From Microbacteriaceae bacterium (GTDB taxonomy: Bacteria > Actinomycetota > Actinomycetes > Actinomycetales > Microbacteriaceae), in the NCBI GenBank assembly GCA_025463665.1, contig JAODAY010000173.1, forward strand, positions 1 through 8,472: 8,472 bases of DNA, given 5' to 3'. The translations under genes were made by a program, and so were the position numbers. The notes under the pieces are model-generated. The model was not told the origin of the DNA. It saw only the letters and a program-made list of their open reading frames with translations, and searched no databases. Below are positions 7,174 to 8,472 of this stretch, in pieces (positions within the stretch are counted from its first letter, which is position 1; each line of letters opens with the position of its first letter).

Positions 7174-8472
7174 GCTGTCTCGCCCACACGCGTCGTCCGG
7201 CCGGGCGCGTCCGCCTGCCCGGCGTCGGGTCATGGCCGCTGCGGCCCTTGCCTGCGCCCTCGCTCTCGCCGGGTGCGGGGGCATCCCGACGAGCGGCGCC
7301 GTCGAGTCGGGGCCGAGCATCACCGACGACGTCGAGATCGATTTCGGGTTCGCCCCGCAGGGCCCCCGGGTCGGCTCCACGCAGGAGGAGATCCTGCAGG
7401 ACTTCATAATCGCGGCGACCGACCCGCAGAGCGACTACCAGGTCGCGCGGGAATTCCTCGGCGCCGACTTCGAGGCCGACTGGGAGCCAGACGCCATAAC
7501 GACGATCCGCACCGACGCGGGCGTCGTGCGACGCGAGACCGACACCGCGCTCGTGTACTCATACAGCTCTTCCGCCTCGGTCAACGCCGAGGGGATCTAC
7601 ACCGAGACCGAGGCGGCAAGCGGCAGCCTCGACATCTCCTTCGTCAGGGAGGGCGACGAGTGGCGCATCAGCAGCGCGCCCGACGGCGTCGTGCTCTCCG
7701 AGGAGAGCTTCGACAACGTGTTCGGCGAGTACGCCTTGTACTACTTCGACCCGACCTACCAGTACCTCGTGCCTGACGTGCGCTGGTTCCCCAATCGGTC
7801 GGGCACCCCGATCCGCGTCGCGGCGTCGCTCATGCGCGGGCAGACGAACTGGCTCGCCAACGGCGTTCTCGTCTCGGCATTCCCCCCGGGAACCGCCCTC
7901 GGCGAGGGGCTCGTCAGCATCACCTCGAGCGTCGCGACCGTCGACCTGAGCGAGGAGGCACGCTCGACGTCGAACAGCGAGCGCGAGCGCATGCGGCAGC
8001 AGCTCGCCTCGACGCTGTCTACCGTCTCGAGCGTCTTGCTCACGATCGGCGGGGTGCCGGTCGAGACCGAACCGGGAGCCGCCTCGGCCGTCACCAACCC
8101 GCCGGTCGAGGGCGCGCCGCTGGTGCTCACCGACGAGGGTTTCGGTTTCTTCGCCAACGACGACATCACCGAGGTCGGGCAGATCAGCCAGAAGATCGTG
8201 GGGCTCGGGGCGACCGCCGTGACCCTCGCCCGGGGAAAAAACGCGGCGGCCGCGCTCGCCCCGGGCGGGGTGTTCGCCGTCCGCTCCGGAGCAGGTGCGC
8301 CCCTGCTCGTCGACACCCGTGCCGACCTCGTCGCGCCGTCGATCGACAATTCCGGGTTCATCTGGTCGGTGCCAGCGTCGAGCCCGTCGTCGCTGCGCGC
8401 CTTCGCGCTCGACGGTACCGCCTATGACGTCGTGTCCACGCTGCAACCCGACGCGCGGGTGGTGAGTCTCGC
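7166..8472 (+). CDS. lpqB: LpqB lipoprotein, partial (3' end beyond right edge)
   Basis: Secreted lipoprotein that in other actinobacteria interacts with MtrB and modulates MtrAB signalling. From TTG 7166 the frame stays open to the window end (435 residues; relatives are usually about 550-600). The N-terminus has a basic n-region (Arg13-Arg21), a hydrophobic core ALACALALAG, and the lipobox LAGC with the lipidated Cys at residue 37 (codon 7274-7276). A globular N-terminal domain (about 40-200) precedes a GerMN domain (about 210-300, from TPIRVAASLMRGQT to TIGGVPVE). The C-terminal LpqB beta-propeller domain begins near residue 310 and is cut off. The start overlaps the mtrB stop by eight bases and follows a strong ribosome site, indicating coupled translation. 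ATG 7232 would keep the lipobox but lose the Arg-rich n-region. Confidence 0.94.
   Translation, partial: MLELSRPHASSGRARPPARRRVMAAAALACALALAGCGGIPTSGAVESGPSITDDVEIDFGFAPQGPRVGSTQEEILQDFIIAATDPQSDYQVAREFLGADFEADWEPDAITTIRTDAGVVRRETDTALVYSYSSSASVNAEGIYTETEAASGSLDISFVREGDEWRISSAPDGVVLSEESFDNVFGEYALYYFDPTYQYLVPDVRWFPNRSGTPIRVAASLMRGQTNWLANGVLVSAFPPGTALGEGLVSITSSVATVDLSEEARSTSNSERERMRQQLASTLSTVSSVLLTIGGVPVETEPGAASAVTNPPVEGAPLVLTDEGFGFFANDDITEVGQISQKIVGLGATAVTLARGKNAAAALAPGGVFAVRSGAGAPLLVDTRADLVAPSIDNSGFIWSVPASSPSSLRAFALDGTAYDVVSTLQPDARVVSL

Noticed and set aside
5698..7407. A 569-codon minus-strand open frame opposite mtrB and lpqB
   Set aside because: It has low-complexity Arg/Gly/Glu/Val content and no motifs, and is complementary to the clear kinase gene; it is a compositional shadow.
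7559..8446. A 295-codon minus-strand open frame opposite lpqB
   Set aside because: It is antisense to the GerMN and propeller-encoding part of lpqB, and its translation has the same Arg/Asp/Gly-rich shadow look.

Overview
The window is GC-rich (roughly two thirds G+C by eye) and carries the conserved actinobacterial mtrA-mtrB-lpqB locus. Protein style and gene order point to an actinomycete, most likely of the family Microbacteriaceae. The family assignment is an inference from protein resemblance and neighbourhood; the genus cannot be read from the sequence.

Layout: two divergent, tightly packed gene clusters share a 120-base intergenic region (4763-4882). On the minus strand, read right to left, are a six-helix membrane protein with a proline-rich N-terminus (PF10110-like, 'GDPD membrane domain'), a DUF4129 protein, a DUF4350 protein, a MoxR-family AAA+ ATPase and a DUF58 protein cut by the left edge. 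Their junctions are a 10-base overlap, a 4-base ATGA overlap, a 39-base gap and a 1-base gap, so they look like one transcription unit. On the plus strand are mtrA (response regulator), mtrB (sensor histidine kinase, 2-base gap) and lpqB (lipoprotein, 8-base overlap, cut by the right edge).

How they work together: MtrB senses something at the envelope and phosphorylates MtrA at Asp53. LpqB is the lipoprotein partner known in other actinobacteria to modulate MtrB. The minus-strand set matches the widespread MoxR/DUF58/DUF4129 association, thought to act as a membrane-linked ATPase-chaperone system; its substrate here is unknown.

Every stretch over 300 bases is occupied by a gene. No tRNA, rRNA, CRISPR array, insertion sequence or clear terminator was seen. 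Three start sites differ from the longest open frames and were chosen on Shine-Dalgarno and family grounds. Nothing looks like a wholly new system; the main points of interest are the shared control region, the AT-rich start of mtrA, and the less understood MoxR-linked membrane cluster.
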